In this document: positions 8,933 through 16,546 of the stretch, piece by piece
Position numbering within the stretch: position 1 is the first letter of the stretch
Layout of the letters: each line of letters begins with the position of its first letter
DNA from: a virus
Length of the DNA stretch: 28,121 nt
Direction: 5' to 3' (one strand)
IMG/VR virus record: IMGVR_UViG_3300009285_003389
Location: 1 to 28,121 of that record
Notes under the pieces: generated by a model
Databases searched by the model: none
The model's input: the letters and a program-made list of their open reading frames with translations, nothing else
What the model was told of the DNA's origin: nothing
Program-made: the position numbers and the translations under genes

Positions 8933-10193
8933 CGCCAGCCTCCTTAACAGCCCTACACACAGTTGACCCCCACCCTATCGTACGGCACTCCATCACACGA
9001 AAGCCGCACCGCGAGATCAACCGCGGTAGGCTATTCGCTGTATATGCATGCACATGAGTACAGTCAAGTAAGATCGTGTTCATGCGCTCTTGGTCAGGTA
9101 CTGTAAGAAGAAGAGTCCCACCTGGTCGTAGCACTGCGTACCAGCGGTCTAGCGCAGCTATCGGGTCGACTAGGTGCTCCAGCAGATGCTGCGCCACAAG
9201 CACGTCCTGGCTTCCGTTCGCTACAAAGCCAAGCTCCGCCGCGTCTCCCACGACGTCTGGGGCAGCGGCGTCGAATTTCGTTCCCCCTGTTCCGCGTTCG
9301 CCCTTTGCGCTCTTGTCTACACCAACCAACCGCAGCCCAGGAGAGTCATACTTCGTGCTTCCGCAGCCCAGGTTGAAACCACTCCCACTAAGCTTGCTCA
9401 ATTGCCCCGACATCCAAGCCCCTTCATTCTCAGTATCGTGATTTTTCACTGTGCCCTGCGTGTAGCTCCATACAGGGTCAATCACCCGATACCAAGCATC
9501 CACTCCATGCTTCCTAATCAGAGCATTGTTTGTAGCTTCCTGCTGATCCTGGGAGTCCCACTGCTCACCAAACAGTCTCTTGCCTGTCTGCTGTCCAAAG
9601 TGGTGCAGATAGCAGTCCCTACGTAAGAGCAGCTGATACCCAGCCTTTACCAGCCGGATGCTCAAGTCTAGATCATCCCCGCCGGGCAAGTGACCATCTA
9701 GACCGCCCAGATCCTTCAAGACAGCAGTCCGCGTCATCAAACAGAACCCGATTAGCAGCCTTACATTCACGACCCCTGGCACAGTTAGGTTCATTAAACT
9801 TTGGCAGCCAGCCACAAAGTTGGAGCACGGGCCCACTGCGCCAACGGCTGGATCCTCTAAACCTTCCCACAGTAGTCGCCAGAACGTGTTGTGCCCAGGC
9901 AGAAACATCACGTCATCGTTCAACATGCAGAAGAGCTCAGTATCGCACTCTTCCAGCGCAGCATTAATCCCACCTATCCAGCCGACGTTCCGCTCCATGT
10001 GCCGTACCGTGAGCAGCTCTCCCACACTAGACCCTGAAACGTAGCCATCAAGCTGCGCCGAAGCCGGTGGATGGTTGTTCACCAACACAACACGGTATGG
10101 GAACTCCGTATACATGAACAGCGACCGAATGCACCAGTCCAGCTGTTGCATGTTGTTGAGCGTGGGGATAGCTATCGTAAGAATCGGCTTCAC
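8919..10193 (-). CDS. Family 2 glycosyltransferase fused to a SAM methyltransferase (424 aa)
   Basis: Residues 1-240 form a GT-A domain: TIAIPTLNN at the start, VVLVNNH, NVGWIGGINAAL, and the metal-binding LNDDV at 91-95, then GLDGHLPGGDDLDLSIRLV. This is the family 2 pattern. Residues about 268-400 are a methyltransferase of the Methyltransf_11 type: NLGCGS (274-279), LVAQHLLEH (332-340) and LRPGGTLLLTVPD. The GTG start overlaps the upstream stop (GTGA) and has GGGAGG before it. The enzyme probably adds a sugar and then methylates it, or caps a chain. The donor, acceptor and methyl position cannot be read from sequence. Confidence 0.85.
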   Translation of the reverse strand: MKPILTIAIPTLNNMQQLDWCIRSLFMYTEFPYRVVLVNNHPPASAQLDGYVSGSSVGELLTVRHMERNVGWIGGINAALEECDTELFCMLNDDVMFLPGHNTFWRLLWEGLEDPAVGAVGPCSNFVAGCQSLMNLTVPGVVNVRLLIGFCLMTRTAVLKDLGGLDGHLPGGDDLDLSIRLVKAGYQLLLRRDCYLHHFGQQTGKRLFGEQWDSQDQQEATNNALIRKHGVDAWYRVIDPVWSYTQGTVKNHDTENEGAWMSGQLSKLSGSGFNLGCGSTKYDSPGLRLVGVDKSAKGERGTGGTKFDAAAPDVVGDAAELGFVANGSQDVLVAQHLLEHLVDPIAALDRWYAVLRPGGTLLLTVPDQERMNTILLDCTHVHAYTANSLPRLISRCGFRVMECRTIGWGSTVCRAVKEAGDEED

Positions 10194-11101
10194 TTAGCCA
10201 GCCTCCCACTCCCAGTAACTGGATAGATCACCCCGTCGTCGCCCCGCTGGACCTCGCTAACCCCCGCGCCAAACAGATCCGCATAGGTCTGTCTGGCTGC
10301 CAAACGCTCCGGCCAGTAAGTCTCCTCACATGCCCAGCGGGCGGTATGCTCCTTGTGCATGGTCTTCACGCATGTGTCAACGTAGCGTGGAATGCCATGC
10401 TTGCTCAGCCGATGGCAGAAGAACCAGTCTTCCCCGCACCCTGTGCTGTTGAACCATGGCTTTGGAAGCTCCCGAAACACACGCATGTCGAACAGCACCA
10501 TCCCTGCACCAAACGCCAGCGGTCCACCAACCACAGCATCATCCAGCAACGCATCGCGTGGATAGTCCAGTACAATGTCGCTTCCGTCGATCACGTCGAA
10601 CCCCTGAGGATCCCGGTGGGTCCGCATACGGTAGATCACTGGATGTATCGGGTGTCTAGCCGTGAACGCCAACGCCGCACAGACAAGCTTCTGTCTACGC
10701 CACAGCTGCATAAATCCACTCACGGGGAACAGCATATCCGAGTCCCATGCAAGTAACCAATCTGCCCCCCACTCCTGTGCGCCCTCGACGACCATCTCCC
10801 TCGCCCGACCAACCATAGATAGCCGACTACGGTTTATCATCCCAATATCGAGAACTCCCAGCTTCTCGTAGTCCTCCGCTGTGGGCTCGGCCAGCCCCAT
10901 TGGGTCAATGAACCCCTCGGATAGAGGCGGCAAGCTGTCTTCAAGCAGCTCAAAGCCCACCACGTCCCCTTGAGCTTGCATCCGCTGCCTAAACAGCGTC
11001 CTTTGCCGCAGCGCCCCCAGATAGCCGAAGAAGTTCTGATAATACGGCGCCGTGTTGTCGTCAGGCCCTGCATACCAGTGCCCACTAATTGCCAACTTCA
11101 T
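10190..11101 (-). CDS. GT-A type glycosyltransferase (303 aa)
   Basis: The segment EWGADWLLAWDSDMLFP (residues 110-126) holds a DSD metal/nucleotide-sugar motif in the context typical of GT-A glycosyltransferases found in phages. The upstream NRSRLSMVGRAREMVVEGA is the helix that usually precedes it. A later GCGEDWFFCHRLSKHG resembles the catalytic GxDxxF region. The ATG (MKLAISGHWY) has GGGGGAGGA five bases upstream. The gene follows repeat copy 3 and overlaps the next gene by four bases. It is part of the same glycan cassette. Donor and acceptor are not identifiable. Confidence 0.75.
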   Translation of the reverse strand: MKLAISGHWYAGPDDNTAPYYQNFFGYLGALRQRTLFRQRMQAQGDVVGFELLEDSLPPLSEGFIDPMGLAEPTAEDYEKLGVLDIGMINRSRLSMVGRAREMVVEGAQEWGADWLLAWDSDMLFPVSGFMQLWRRQKLVCAALAFTARHPIHPVIYRMRTHRDPQGFDVIDGSDIVLDYPRDALLDDAVVGGPLAFGAGMVLFDMRVFRELPKPWFNSTGCGEDWFFCHRLSKHGIPRYVDTCVKTMHKEHTARWACEETYWPERLAARQTYADLFGAGVSEVQRGDDGVIYPVTGSGRLAK

Positions 11102-11116
11102 GCTATCCTCCCCCTG

Positions 11117-11139
11117 CTCCGTAACATTATGGTACAGAG
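11117..11139. repeat. 23-bp palindromic repeat, copy 3
   Basis: Plus-strand reading has left arm CTCCGTAACA, spacer TTA and right arm TGGTACAGAG. On the minus strand it holds the TAA stop of the 11127-11984 gene and lies 15 bases before the ATG at 11101. Confidence 0.9.
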
Positions 11140-11984
11140 TTTGTTGGAAACCACCTGGGAACAACCCGCTCCAGCTCCGCCGCCAAACTATCCCAGCTCC
11201 ACCCATACAGCAACATCGCGTTGTTTGCATCGTGCCCACCAGAGAGAACGTACCGGTGGTAGGACGCCAGCCCATACTTTCTAATAAGCTGGTTCCGCCC
11301 AAGCTCTCCCCAGGCCAGAATCTTAGCCGCAAGATCCGTCTCAACCTTGCTCATTGTAGCCGCTGGGTCATGGTGCACATAAGCCCGACGGTCTACCACA
11401 ATCTTGTATCCGGCTCGCCGAAGTCTAAGACACAGGTCTGAGTCAATGGCGTGCCACAGCCTTGGGTCCCAGCCTCCCACTTCGTCCAGTACATCCTTGC
11501 GAGCAAGAACAGCACTACCATGAACATGATTAGCCACAAAGCGCTCAGGCAGATCAACACGATGAAGCTGTTGCCCCTCATAGAGTTCATTAGAGCACGG
11601 AGCGACAAGACCAACCTCCTTGTACCATGCAGTTTCCACCAAATAGTCCCAAAACCTGCTGCTGCTCGGGGCAAAAGCCATATCGTCTTGCATGAACGCC
11701 ACAAAAGCTGTCCCAACAACATTGAGCAGCTCCTGCAGTGGGTATCGATTTTCTGCCGCCATGCGCGGGCCGAACAAGTTGTAACCGCAACCAAGAACCC
11801 GTCCTCTCTCCCCAAGCCAGTGGCTGCACAACCCACGCACGCGCTGCTGCTTCTCCACGTCTTCGTTGTTGTCCCACAACAGAACAAAGCCGTCAAAACC
11901 ACTGTATCGGACTAGCGTTCCAAGAAACCGCGCCAGCAAGTCACAGTTATCATACGTCATAAGACAGACTGTGACTGCCTTCAT
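11127..11984 (-). CDS. Family 2 glycosyltransferase (285 aa)
   Basis: The N-terminal MKAVTVCLMTYDNCDLLARF, the WDNNED segment and AFMQDDMAF (metal motif QDD at 99-101) are those of a family 2 GT-A enzyme. VGGWDPRLWHAIDSDLCLRLRR gives the usual acceptor-side motif. The ATG at 11984 has AGAAGGG upstream and overlaps the previous stop (ATGA). An in-frame start 14 codons upstream is less likely. The stop codon lies inside palindromic repeat copy 3. It is the first glycosyltransferase of the cassette in transcription order. Confidence 0.82.
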   Translation of the reverse strand: MKAVTVCLMTYDNCDLLARFLGTLVRYSGFDGFVLLWDNNEDVEKQQRVRGLCSHWLGERGRVLGCGYNLFGPRMAAENRYPLQELLNVVGTAFVAFMQDDMAFAPSSSRFWDYLVETAWYKEVGLVAPCSNELYEGQQLHRVDLPERFVANHVHGSAVLARKDVLDEVGGWDPRLWHAIDSDLCLRLRRAGYKIVVDRRAYVHHDPAATMSKVETDLAAKILAWGELGRNQLIRKYGLASYHRYVLSGGHDANNAMLLYGWSWDSLAAELERVVPRWFPTNSVP

Positions 11985-12280
11985 TCTCTGCCCTTCTGGG
12001 ACCACAGCACCATCCGCTCTCGCCATGTAAGCCGGTCAAGTAGCCCCAGCTTCATCTTTACAAAGTTCCACAGGCTGCTTTCCAGACACGGCCGGCAGAG
12101 ATGGCCAGCATGGAGTTTCTTGATCCTCTGTGGTGCGTTAATCCACATAACCCGCCCGCACTGACAACGCACCAAAAACCGCTTTCTATCCTCCGCATGA
12201 TGCGGCTCCAGCCAGTGTAGCCACCATGGCCACCGCTTAATCGGAGTGCACGGAGCTGGATTGTACTCACTCGCTTCCAT
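11981..12280 (-). CDS. Small zinc-ribbon-like protein (99 aa)
   Basis: Four cysteines are arranged as C39-x-C41 and C62-x2-C65, with the segments RCQCGRVMW and HLCRPCLES. This suggests a zinc-binding ribbon. The N-terminal part is rich in Trp and His. The ATG follows repeat copy 4 by eleven bases, with AGAGAAGGGG as ribosome-binding region. It opens the glycan cassette, after the three hairpins. Function unknown; a small zinc-binding accessory or regulatory protein is possible. Confidence 0.65.
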   Translation of the reverse strand: MEASEYNPAPCTPIKRWPWWLHWLEPHHAEDRKRFLVRCQCGRVMWINAPQRIKKLHAGHLCRPCLESSLWNFVKMKLGLLDRLTWRERMVLWSQKGRE

Positions 12281-12291
12281 CCGTGCCCCTT

Positions 12292-12314
12292 CTCTGTATC
12301 AAGATGTTACGGAG
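12292..12314. repeat. 23-bp palindromic repeat, copy 4
   Basis: Plus-strand reading has left arm CTCTGTATCA, spacer AGA and right arm TGTTACGGAG. It lies between the three-hairpin region and the start codon of the gene ending at 12280, and its minus-strand end contributes to that gene's ribosome-binding region. Confidence 0.9.
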
Positions 12315-12320
12315 CTTTTA

Positions 12321-12361
12321 GGAGAGACACCGAGTCAGGAGGAAGAACTCGGTGTCTCTCC
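12321..12361. terminator. Long perfect hairpin 1 (15-bp stem), possible terminator or mRNA stabiliser
   Basis: Arms GGAGAGACACCGAGT (12321-12335) and its complement (12347-12361) pair without mismatch around an 11-base loop. There is no clear T-run on either side, so classic intrinsic termination is not certain. It sits between the decoration gene and the glycan cassette. Confidence 0.55.
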
Positions 12362-12367
12362 AACCAA

Positions 12368-12390
12368 GGTCGAGGCGGCTAGCCTCGACC
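12368..12390. terminator. Hairpin 2 (9-bp stem, 5-base loop)
   Basis: Arms GGTCGAGGC and GCCTCGACC pair perfectly. It is the middle of three consecutive stem-loops in the intergenic space at 12281-12400. No T-run follows. Confidence 0.5.
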
Positions 12391-12391
12391 C

Positions 12392-12415
12392 ATCAGGCGC
12401 CTACAGCGCCCTGAT
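12392..12415. terminator. Hairpin 3, overlapping the stop codon of the decoration gene
   Basis: ATCAGGCGC pairs with GCGCCCTGAT with one bulged base and a five-base loop. Part of it is the last codons and stop of the 12401-12895 gene. With hairpins 1 and 2 it makes a compact structured 3' end for the head-gene message. Confidence 0.45.
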
Positions 12416-12895
12416 AAAGCAATGGTTCGCCCAGTTCGCTCCAACAGTGCCCAAGCTATGCAGTGTAGCCGTCACCGTATCCAAGGCAACGATCGGCCCG
12501 TAGATGTCATGGGCTCCCGTCGAGCTCATGCCAATGCTAGCCGACGCATCCCCAGGACCGACCGCTCCACCACAGATCACAGTAACCGACCCCACGATCC
12601 GCATGACGAGCCAGCTCTCGTGGTACCCGTACACCTGGGCAACACCAGTCTCGCCTGCAGCAACGTCCTCGTAGGCCAGACCTACAAATGTAGCCTCTCG
12701 TCCAGCCAGCAAAGCGCCAGCAATCCCAGTGCCTCCACCAGCCGTGCCGTACTCATTCGTTGACACACTCGCAGCGTTCACGTGCATGCTCATCTTGTGC
12801 ACCGCATAGTGCACCGTGAGACTAGCTGCCTGGCCGTTCGTCACGTTGATCCAGACACGCTCCGTGTCGCTCTTGTTTACCGTCTGCATCCACAT
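12401..12895 (-). CDS. Putative capsid decoration / head structural protein (164 aa)
   Basis: A Gly/Ala/Val/Thr-rich beta-type protein with WINVTNGQAASLTVHYAV and a long repeated small-residue middle part. This composition and the position two genes after the major capsid gene suggest a head decoration or cement protein. AGGAG lies eight bases ahead of the ATG. Its stop codon is built into hairpin 3. No family can be named with confidence. Confidence 0.55.
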   Translation of the reverse strand: MWMQTVNKSDTERVWINVTNGQAASLTVHYAVHKMSMHVNAASVSTNEYGTAGGGTGIAGALLAGREATFVGLAYEDVAAGETGVAQVYGYHESWLVMRIVGSVTVICGGAVGPGDASASIGMSSTGAHDIYGPIVALDTVTATLHSLGTVGANWANHCFIRAL

Positions 12896-12906
12896 TTCAG
12901 CTGCTC

Positions 12907-13188
12907 CTATATATACGTTGCCCTGAATCGGTAGGTATCCACCGATTGGTGGTTTCCCATCACCGCCGCCGTGCCGTTCACCGCAGTCCCCGAAGCATCC
13001 ACGTTCAGTTGCACCTGTGCCGACCCCACGCCGTCCTCATCAACGACCATGCAGTCGATCAATGTGCCCCCCGTGCCAGTCAGTGCAAACGCTCGCTTGG
13101 TATCATCCACTTCGATAACCCCAGTAAGCACCCACACATTCCCGTCCTGCTTCGGGTAACCATCAAGCGTCATGTCTCCTGCAGCCAT
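12907..13188 (-). CDS. Small head-region protein (93 aa)
   Basis: A beta-rich protein (VWVLTGVIEVDDTKRAFALTG, QVQLNVDASGTAVNGTAAV) of a size and composition common among small head proteins encoded next to the major capsid gene. GAAAGGGA precedes the ATG. It lies directly between the capsid gene and the 164-residue decoration-type gene. No family recognised. Confidence 0.6.
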   Translation of the reverse strand: MAAGDMTLDGYPKQDGNVWVLTGVIEVDDTKRAFALTGTGGTLIDCMVVDEDGVGSAQVQLNVDASGTAVNGTAAVMGNHQSVDTYRFRATYI

Positions 13189-13200
13189 GGCTATCCCTTT

Positions 13201-14181
13201 CTAAGTCAGACCAGTGAGCTTGCCCAGGGCCGCTCTCAGGTTGCATGCCATGTTCCCCTGCCAGATGATTGGGGCCACGAACGCATCCTGGTTGATCGGC
13301 TGCTGCTTTCCTGCAGGAAGCATGTTCATATCTGCGTCACGATGCACGAACATGAACAAGTGGTTCGAGTTCAGCACATACATAACGCCAGACTGGCACT
13401 TCGCCTCCCACAGAATCTTCGCGTTGCGGTACTTGGGCTTCGTGGACAGATCTGCCTCAGCGCCCCCAACATACCGCACAGCTGGAAGGGTTAGTGCCTC
13501 CAGAACCTCAGCGACCGTCTGCGTTGTAACCAGCGCGTCCGGCTCACCTTCCACGCTCGAAACCTCGGTGCAGTCGTTGTAGACCGTCCGCAGCGCAGGC
13601 AGAAGATTCGTTGCAGCGGCACCAACGCTTGCGCTGACTTGGTTCCGCCACTTCGTATTCACCGCTGTGTCAATCGCCGCATAAGTCCCAGACGTGATGG
13701 TCGTGGCGATCATAGCAAGCAGACCAGTGATCTGCCGACTTCCATCAGCAGTGCCATCACTGTACGCGTCCGTCGCCAGGTTGTCGCCCATTTCAGACTC
13801 AGCCTGCTGGATCTTCGTCTTCCACAGATCCCGAACTTGATTCTCCCCTTGGTTGTTCCGGCTATCCAGCCCCGAAATCACCGCTGCAGCCCCCGCCTGC
13901 TTCCAGTCGAAGAACACGTTGGTAATTCCATCGTAGCCAGTGACATTCAGAGGCTCGAGACCAGTGTACCGCCTGAAGTTTCCAGATCCCGCATACACCA
14001 AAGGCAGCTTGATTCGCTCCCCCGAAGTGATCCTTCGAATCCGCTTCCCCTCGTGCATCCACTTCCAGAACGGGCTCCTTTTGAACGCCTGGGTTCGGAA
14101 CATACCCGAGTCCAGGTAGTTCATCAGCGTGGTGGCCAGTACAGGCCCCCAAGTAAGAGTCGGATTTCCTTCCCCAACCAT
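13201..14181 (-). CDS. Major capsid protein (326 aa)
   Basis: The protein fits a phage major capsid protein in length and layout. It opens with a helical N-terminal arm, then RRITSGERIKLPLVYAGSG and YTGLEPLNVTGYDGITNVFF, a long helix region (RDLWKTKIQQAESEMGDNLA) and a beta-rich C-terminal part (VMYVLNSNHLFMFVHRDADM). The gene follows the scaffold-like gene and precedes small decoration-type genes, the usual order. CGGAGATATGGGATA precedes the ATG. It builds the icosahedral shell. I cannot tell which sub-family of the HK97 fold it belongs to. Confidence 0.82.
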   Translation of the reverse strand: MVGEGNPTLTWGPVLATTLMNYLDSGMFRTQAFKRSPFWKWMHEGKRIRRITSGERIKLPLVYAGSGNFRRYTGLEPLNVTGYDGITNVFFDWKQAGAAAVISGLDSRNNQGENQVRDLWKTKIQQAESEMGDNLATDAYSDGTADGSRQITGLLAMIATTITSGTYAAIDTAVNTKWRNQVSASVGAAATNLLPALRTVYNDCTEVSSVEGEPDALVTTQTVAEVLEALTLPAVRYVGGAEADLSTKPKYRNAKILWEAKCQSGVMYVLNSNHLFMFVHRDADMNMLPAGKQQPINQDAFVAPIIWQGNMACNLRAALGKLTGLT

Positions 14182-14214
14182 TATCCCATATCTCCGAGAG
14201 ATTCACTCTCTCCG

Positions 14215-15129
14215 CTATCGGTTTGTGACGCTTCGCTTAGCCAGTGCCCAGGCTCTGTCAAGAACATCATCACTTGAGTCTCCACGCTTCGGATCGTAGA
14301 TTTGAACTGGGTAGCGGGAGCCTGCACCACGCCTGGCCACCTGAGCGCCCGTCACTGGACGTCGTGGGCGGGAGGAGCGTGTAGACCCAGCCCCCAATCC
14401 ATTATCTCCGCGCTGGTCAGCAGCCTTCTGAGCTGCCGCAAGCGCTTGCCGGCCCTTTTCAATCAAGAATAGATCCAGCGGAGTTATTCCGCGGCTTCCA
14501 TCCTGCAGTCGGGCCAGATGCTTGGCTAGTCGCCCTGACACCCCTGGATCAACGGTTACGTTGCCGTCATCATCTACCGAGCCAAAGTCCTCTCCGAACA
14601 GCTCTACCCCCTCCAGTAGCGCATCGCGGACATAGCCTCCGGACACGCGCTCTTTATCTCGGGTTTCTAGCTCTTCGCGTGGGACATAGCCAAGGTGATC
14701 AGCAACTTGCTTGAACAGCCGCACGTTGTCTGCAGTCACGCCATCTGGGAGGGCGGCGGGCTCAGATTCACCAGCCGCCTCTCCAGATGTTTCTCCTCGG
14801 ACGTTTCGGCGTTCAAGCACCTGCTCCAGGGTGTCAATCAGCTGCTGCTGAAGCGTGCCAGTCTCGTTGATGTTCTTGCTCATGGTTTGCTGCATCGAGC
14901 GCAGAAGGCGGAATGCCTCCGGGTCACTCTCTCGCAGCCTAGCTAAGACCACGTCGGTTCCTTCACGGTGAGAAGGAGACTTCGTAGCGTCTAAGTCTTC
15001 CTCTTCCCCGTCCTCTTCCAGCTGAATCTCTTCTCCGGCGCCAAAGTCACGGGCCTGCTGGGCCATGAACTCCTCAAAGGTAGCCTGAGAGATTGAATCC
15101 AGCGTCTCGTTACGTGCCTCTTCGGTCAT
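14215..15129 (-). CDS. Putative capsid scaffolding protein (304 aa)
   Basis: A very charged, helix-rich protein: an acidic N-terminal stretch (EEIQLEEDGEEEDLDAT), a Gln/Glu-rich coiled-coil-like middle (GTLQQQLIDTLEQVLERR) and a basic C-terminal part (RSSRPRRPVTGAQVARRG). This acidic-to-basic layout and the location directly upstream of the major capsid gene are typical of scaffold proteins, whose C-terminal basic region binds the coat protein. No protease motif is visible. Confidence 0.72.
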   Translation of the reverse strand: MTEEARNETLDSISQATFEEFMAQQARDFGAGEEIQLEEDGEEEDLDATKSPSHREGTDVVLARLRESDPEAFRLLRSMQQTMSKNINETGTLQQQLIDTLEQVLERRNVRGETSGEAAGESEPAALPDGVTADNVRLFKQVADHLGYVPREELETRDKERVSGGYVRDALLEGVELFGEDFGSVDDDGNVTVDPGVSGRLAKHLARLQDGSRGITPLDLFLIEKGRQALAAAQKAADQRGDNGLGAGSTRSSRPRRPVTGAQVARRGAGSRYPVQIYDPKRGDSSDDVLDRAWALAKRSVTNR

Positions 15130-15179
15130 GGAATTTCTCCAGCCTTAGGTATGGAGTTACCAGCCAAACACTCAGTTGG

Positions 15180-15926
15180 TCAAACGTCTATCTGCGCCAT
15201 CCGGCGCGCCGGCCGGCGCTTACGACGAAGAGCTTCCTCAGTATCCCGTGGGACTACAGGGGCCTCCAAGACCGAGGTTGTGTCTAATCTCGGCCGCCCT
15301 TGCACAGGAACATCACGTATAGATGGGCGGGAGGAAGCAAACATCTTCTCTGGAGCCTCCTCTGGAGCCATCTGGAACTGCTTAGGCATGTTCATGTCAG
15401 GCATAGCTGGCGGGGGCGCTGCCGGCTTAGATCGCTTCTCCGCACGTCTCTCCGCACGTCTCTCCGCAGATTCACGAGCACGAATAGCCTTGGCCTTGCG
15501 CATGGCCTCGCTATAGCCAGGGATAGTCGGAGCGGAGGCAGAAGCAGTCTTTGCCTCTGTAACTGCCGCGGCAACCGCCTTTCCAAGAACCTTGGGGCTC
15601 GGTGCAGAAGAATCTAAACTACGCCCACGCGACATAGCTCCTTCATTCCGCCCTATTGCATCTGCCATCCTAGACTGCCCGCCCATGCGGTCAAACGCAT
15701 CTTCTAGCATGGACATGAATTTCTCGCTGAAGCTCTGCGCCCCAGGGTCCGGTGGAGGAGACTCAACCTCCTCTTCCTCCTCACTACCCCCACGACGCCC
15801 GCCCTTCATGGCCCATTCATTTCGACCCATTGCATCTACCATCCGAGACTGCCCACCCGTGCGGTCAAACGCATCTTCCAAGGCAGCCATAAACTTCTCG
15901 CTGAAGCTCCGTGCTCTCTTGCTCAT
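15180..15926 (-). CDS. Repeat-containing hypothetical protein (248 aa)
   Basis: The protein carries an internal duplication of about 39 residues near its N-terminus. RSFSEKFMAALEDAFDR and QSFSEKFMSMLEDAFDR each lead into GGQSRMxDAxGRNExAM, and an acidic linker separates the copies. A highly basic helix follows (ARESAERRAERRAEKRSK), then Pro-rich sequence and a basic C-terminus. The ATG at 15926 is preceded by CGGAG, the end of repeat copy 5, as ribosome-binding site; a TTG two codons earlier is possible. It sits between the zinc-ribbon gene and the scaffold gene. It may be an internal head or DNA-binding protein, by composition only. Confidence 0.6.
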   Translation of the reverse strand: MSKRARSFSEKFMAALEDAFDRTGGQSRMVDAMGRNEWAMKGGRRGGSEEEEEVESPPPDPGAQSFSEKFMSMLEDAFDRMGGQSRMADAIGRNEGAMSRGRSLDSSAPSPKVLGKAVAAAVTEAKTASASAPTIPGYSEAMRKAKAIRARESAERRAERRAEKRSKPAAPPPAMPDMNMPKQFQMAPEEAPEKMFASSRPSIRDVPVQGRPRLDTTSVLEAPVVPRDTEEALRRKRRPARRMAQIDV

Positions 15927-15932
15927 GTTCAA

Positions 15933-15955
15933 CTCCGTATCAAAATGTTACAGAG
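15933..15955. repeat. 23-bp palindromic repeat, copy 5
   Basis: Plus-strand reading has left arm CTCCGTATCA, spacer AAA and right arm TGTTACAGAG. On the minus strand its final CGGAG is the only ribosome-binding site of the ATG at 15926, six bases away. Confidence 0.9.
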
Positions 15956-15963
15956 CCTAGAAG

Positions 15964-16377
15964 TCAACTGACCTCTAGCTCACTGAACAGCTTTCCCTCG
16001 ATTAGCTCTCCCATTGAGTCAACCACTCCCACTGGCTGATCCCGCCGGATCACCTGAGCAGGCTCCCGCCCTTTCATAGGCAGCTTGCCTACATGTTCCG
16101 GCGCACGACGGTCAAAGTTGATCGCCCCACCAACACGGTCCCCTGCCTCGATCACGTCTAGCTGTCGCATAACCCGCCGGCGGTGGCTGGCCGAGTAGAT
16201 ATCACACCCCAGCCCTTCATCGAAGTACGGCTCCAAGATGTCCAGGTGCGGTAAGCTGAACTCCTTCCGCATCCCAGCCCCGCAGGCGCACTTGATCGAA
16301 GAATGCCGAGCGGCCACTGTGCGGAAGTACTCTTCCCGCGTACCGCACTCCGGGCAGCAGTAGCTATACAGAGGCAT
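15964..16377 (-). CDS. FmdB-type zinc-ribbon protein (137 aa)
   Basis: The N-terminus MPLYSYCCPECG and the later KCACGAGM give cysteines C8, C11, C30 and C32. This is the arrangement of the FmdB-like putative regulatory zinc ribbon seen in many phage and bacterial proteins. The remaining 90 residues have no recognised domain. The ATG lies one base after the stop of the small basic gene upstream, with GAGGAG as ribosome-binding site. It lies in the head gene cluster; its role in phage biology is not established. Confidence 0.75.
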   Translation of the reverse strand: MPLYSYCCPECGTREEYFRTVAARHSSIKCACGAGMRKEFSLPHLDILEPYFDEGLGCDIYSASHRRRVMRQLDVIEAGDRVGGAINFDRRAPEHVGKLPMKGREPAQVIRRDQPVGVVDSMGELIEGKLFSELEVS

Positions 16378-16378
16378 C

Positions 16379-16546
16379 TCAGTTTCTCCTCAAAGACTTC
16401 TTAGTCCCTTCCGGCACATGCAGCTCACGCTTGGGCCGCCAGCCCGTCTTCCGTAGCGTCCCATATACATATGCCGCCGCCCGCCTACCCTTCAGCCCCT
16501 TCCGGCGTGCCCTACAATTCAGCTGCTTTTCCAGCTTCTTGGGCAT
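16379..16546 (-). CDS. Small basic protein (55 aa)
   Basis: A short frame starting ATG at 16546 and ending TGA at 16379, coding for a Lys/Arg-rich protein beginning MPKKLEKQLNCRARRKG and containing AAYVYGTLRKTGWRP. The AYVYGT-x-R-K-T-G-W pattern resembles small basic proteins often found beside phage portal and head genes. The gene overlaps the portal stop by one base (TGATG) and has GGAGAGAG upstream. The role is unknown; a small DNA- or RNA-binding protein is plausible. Confidence 0.72.
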   Translation of the reverse strand: MPKKLEKQLNCRARRKGLKGRRAAAYVYGTLRKTGWRPKRELHVPEGTKKSLRRN

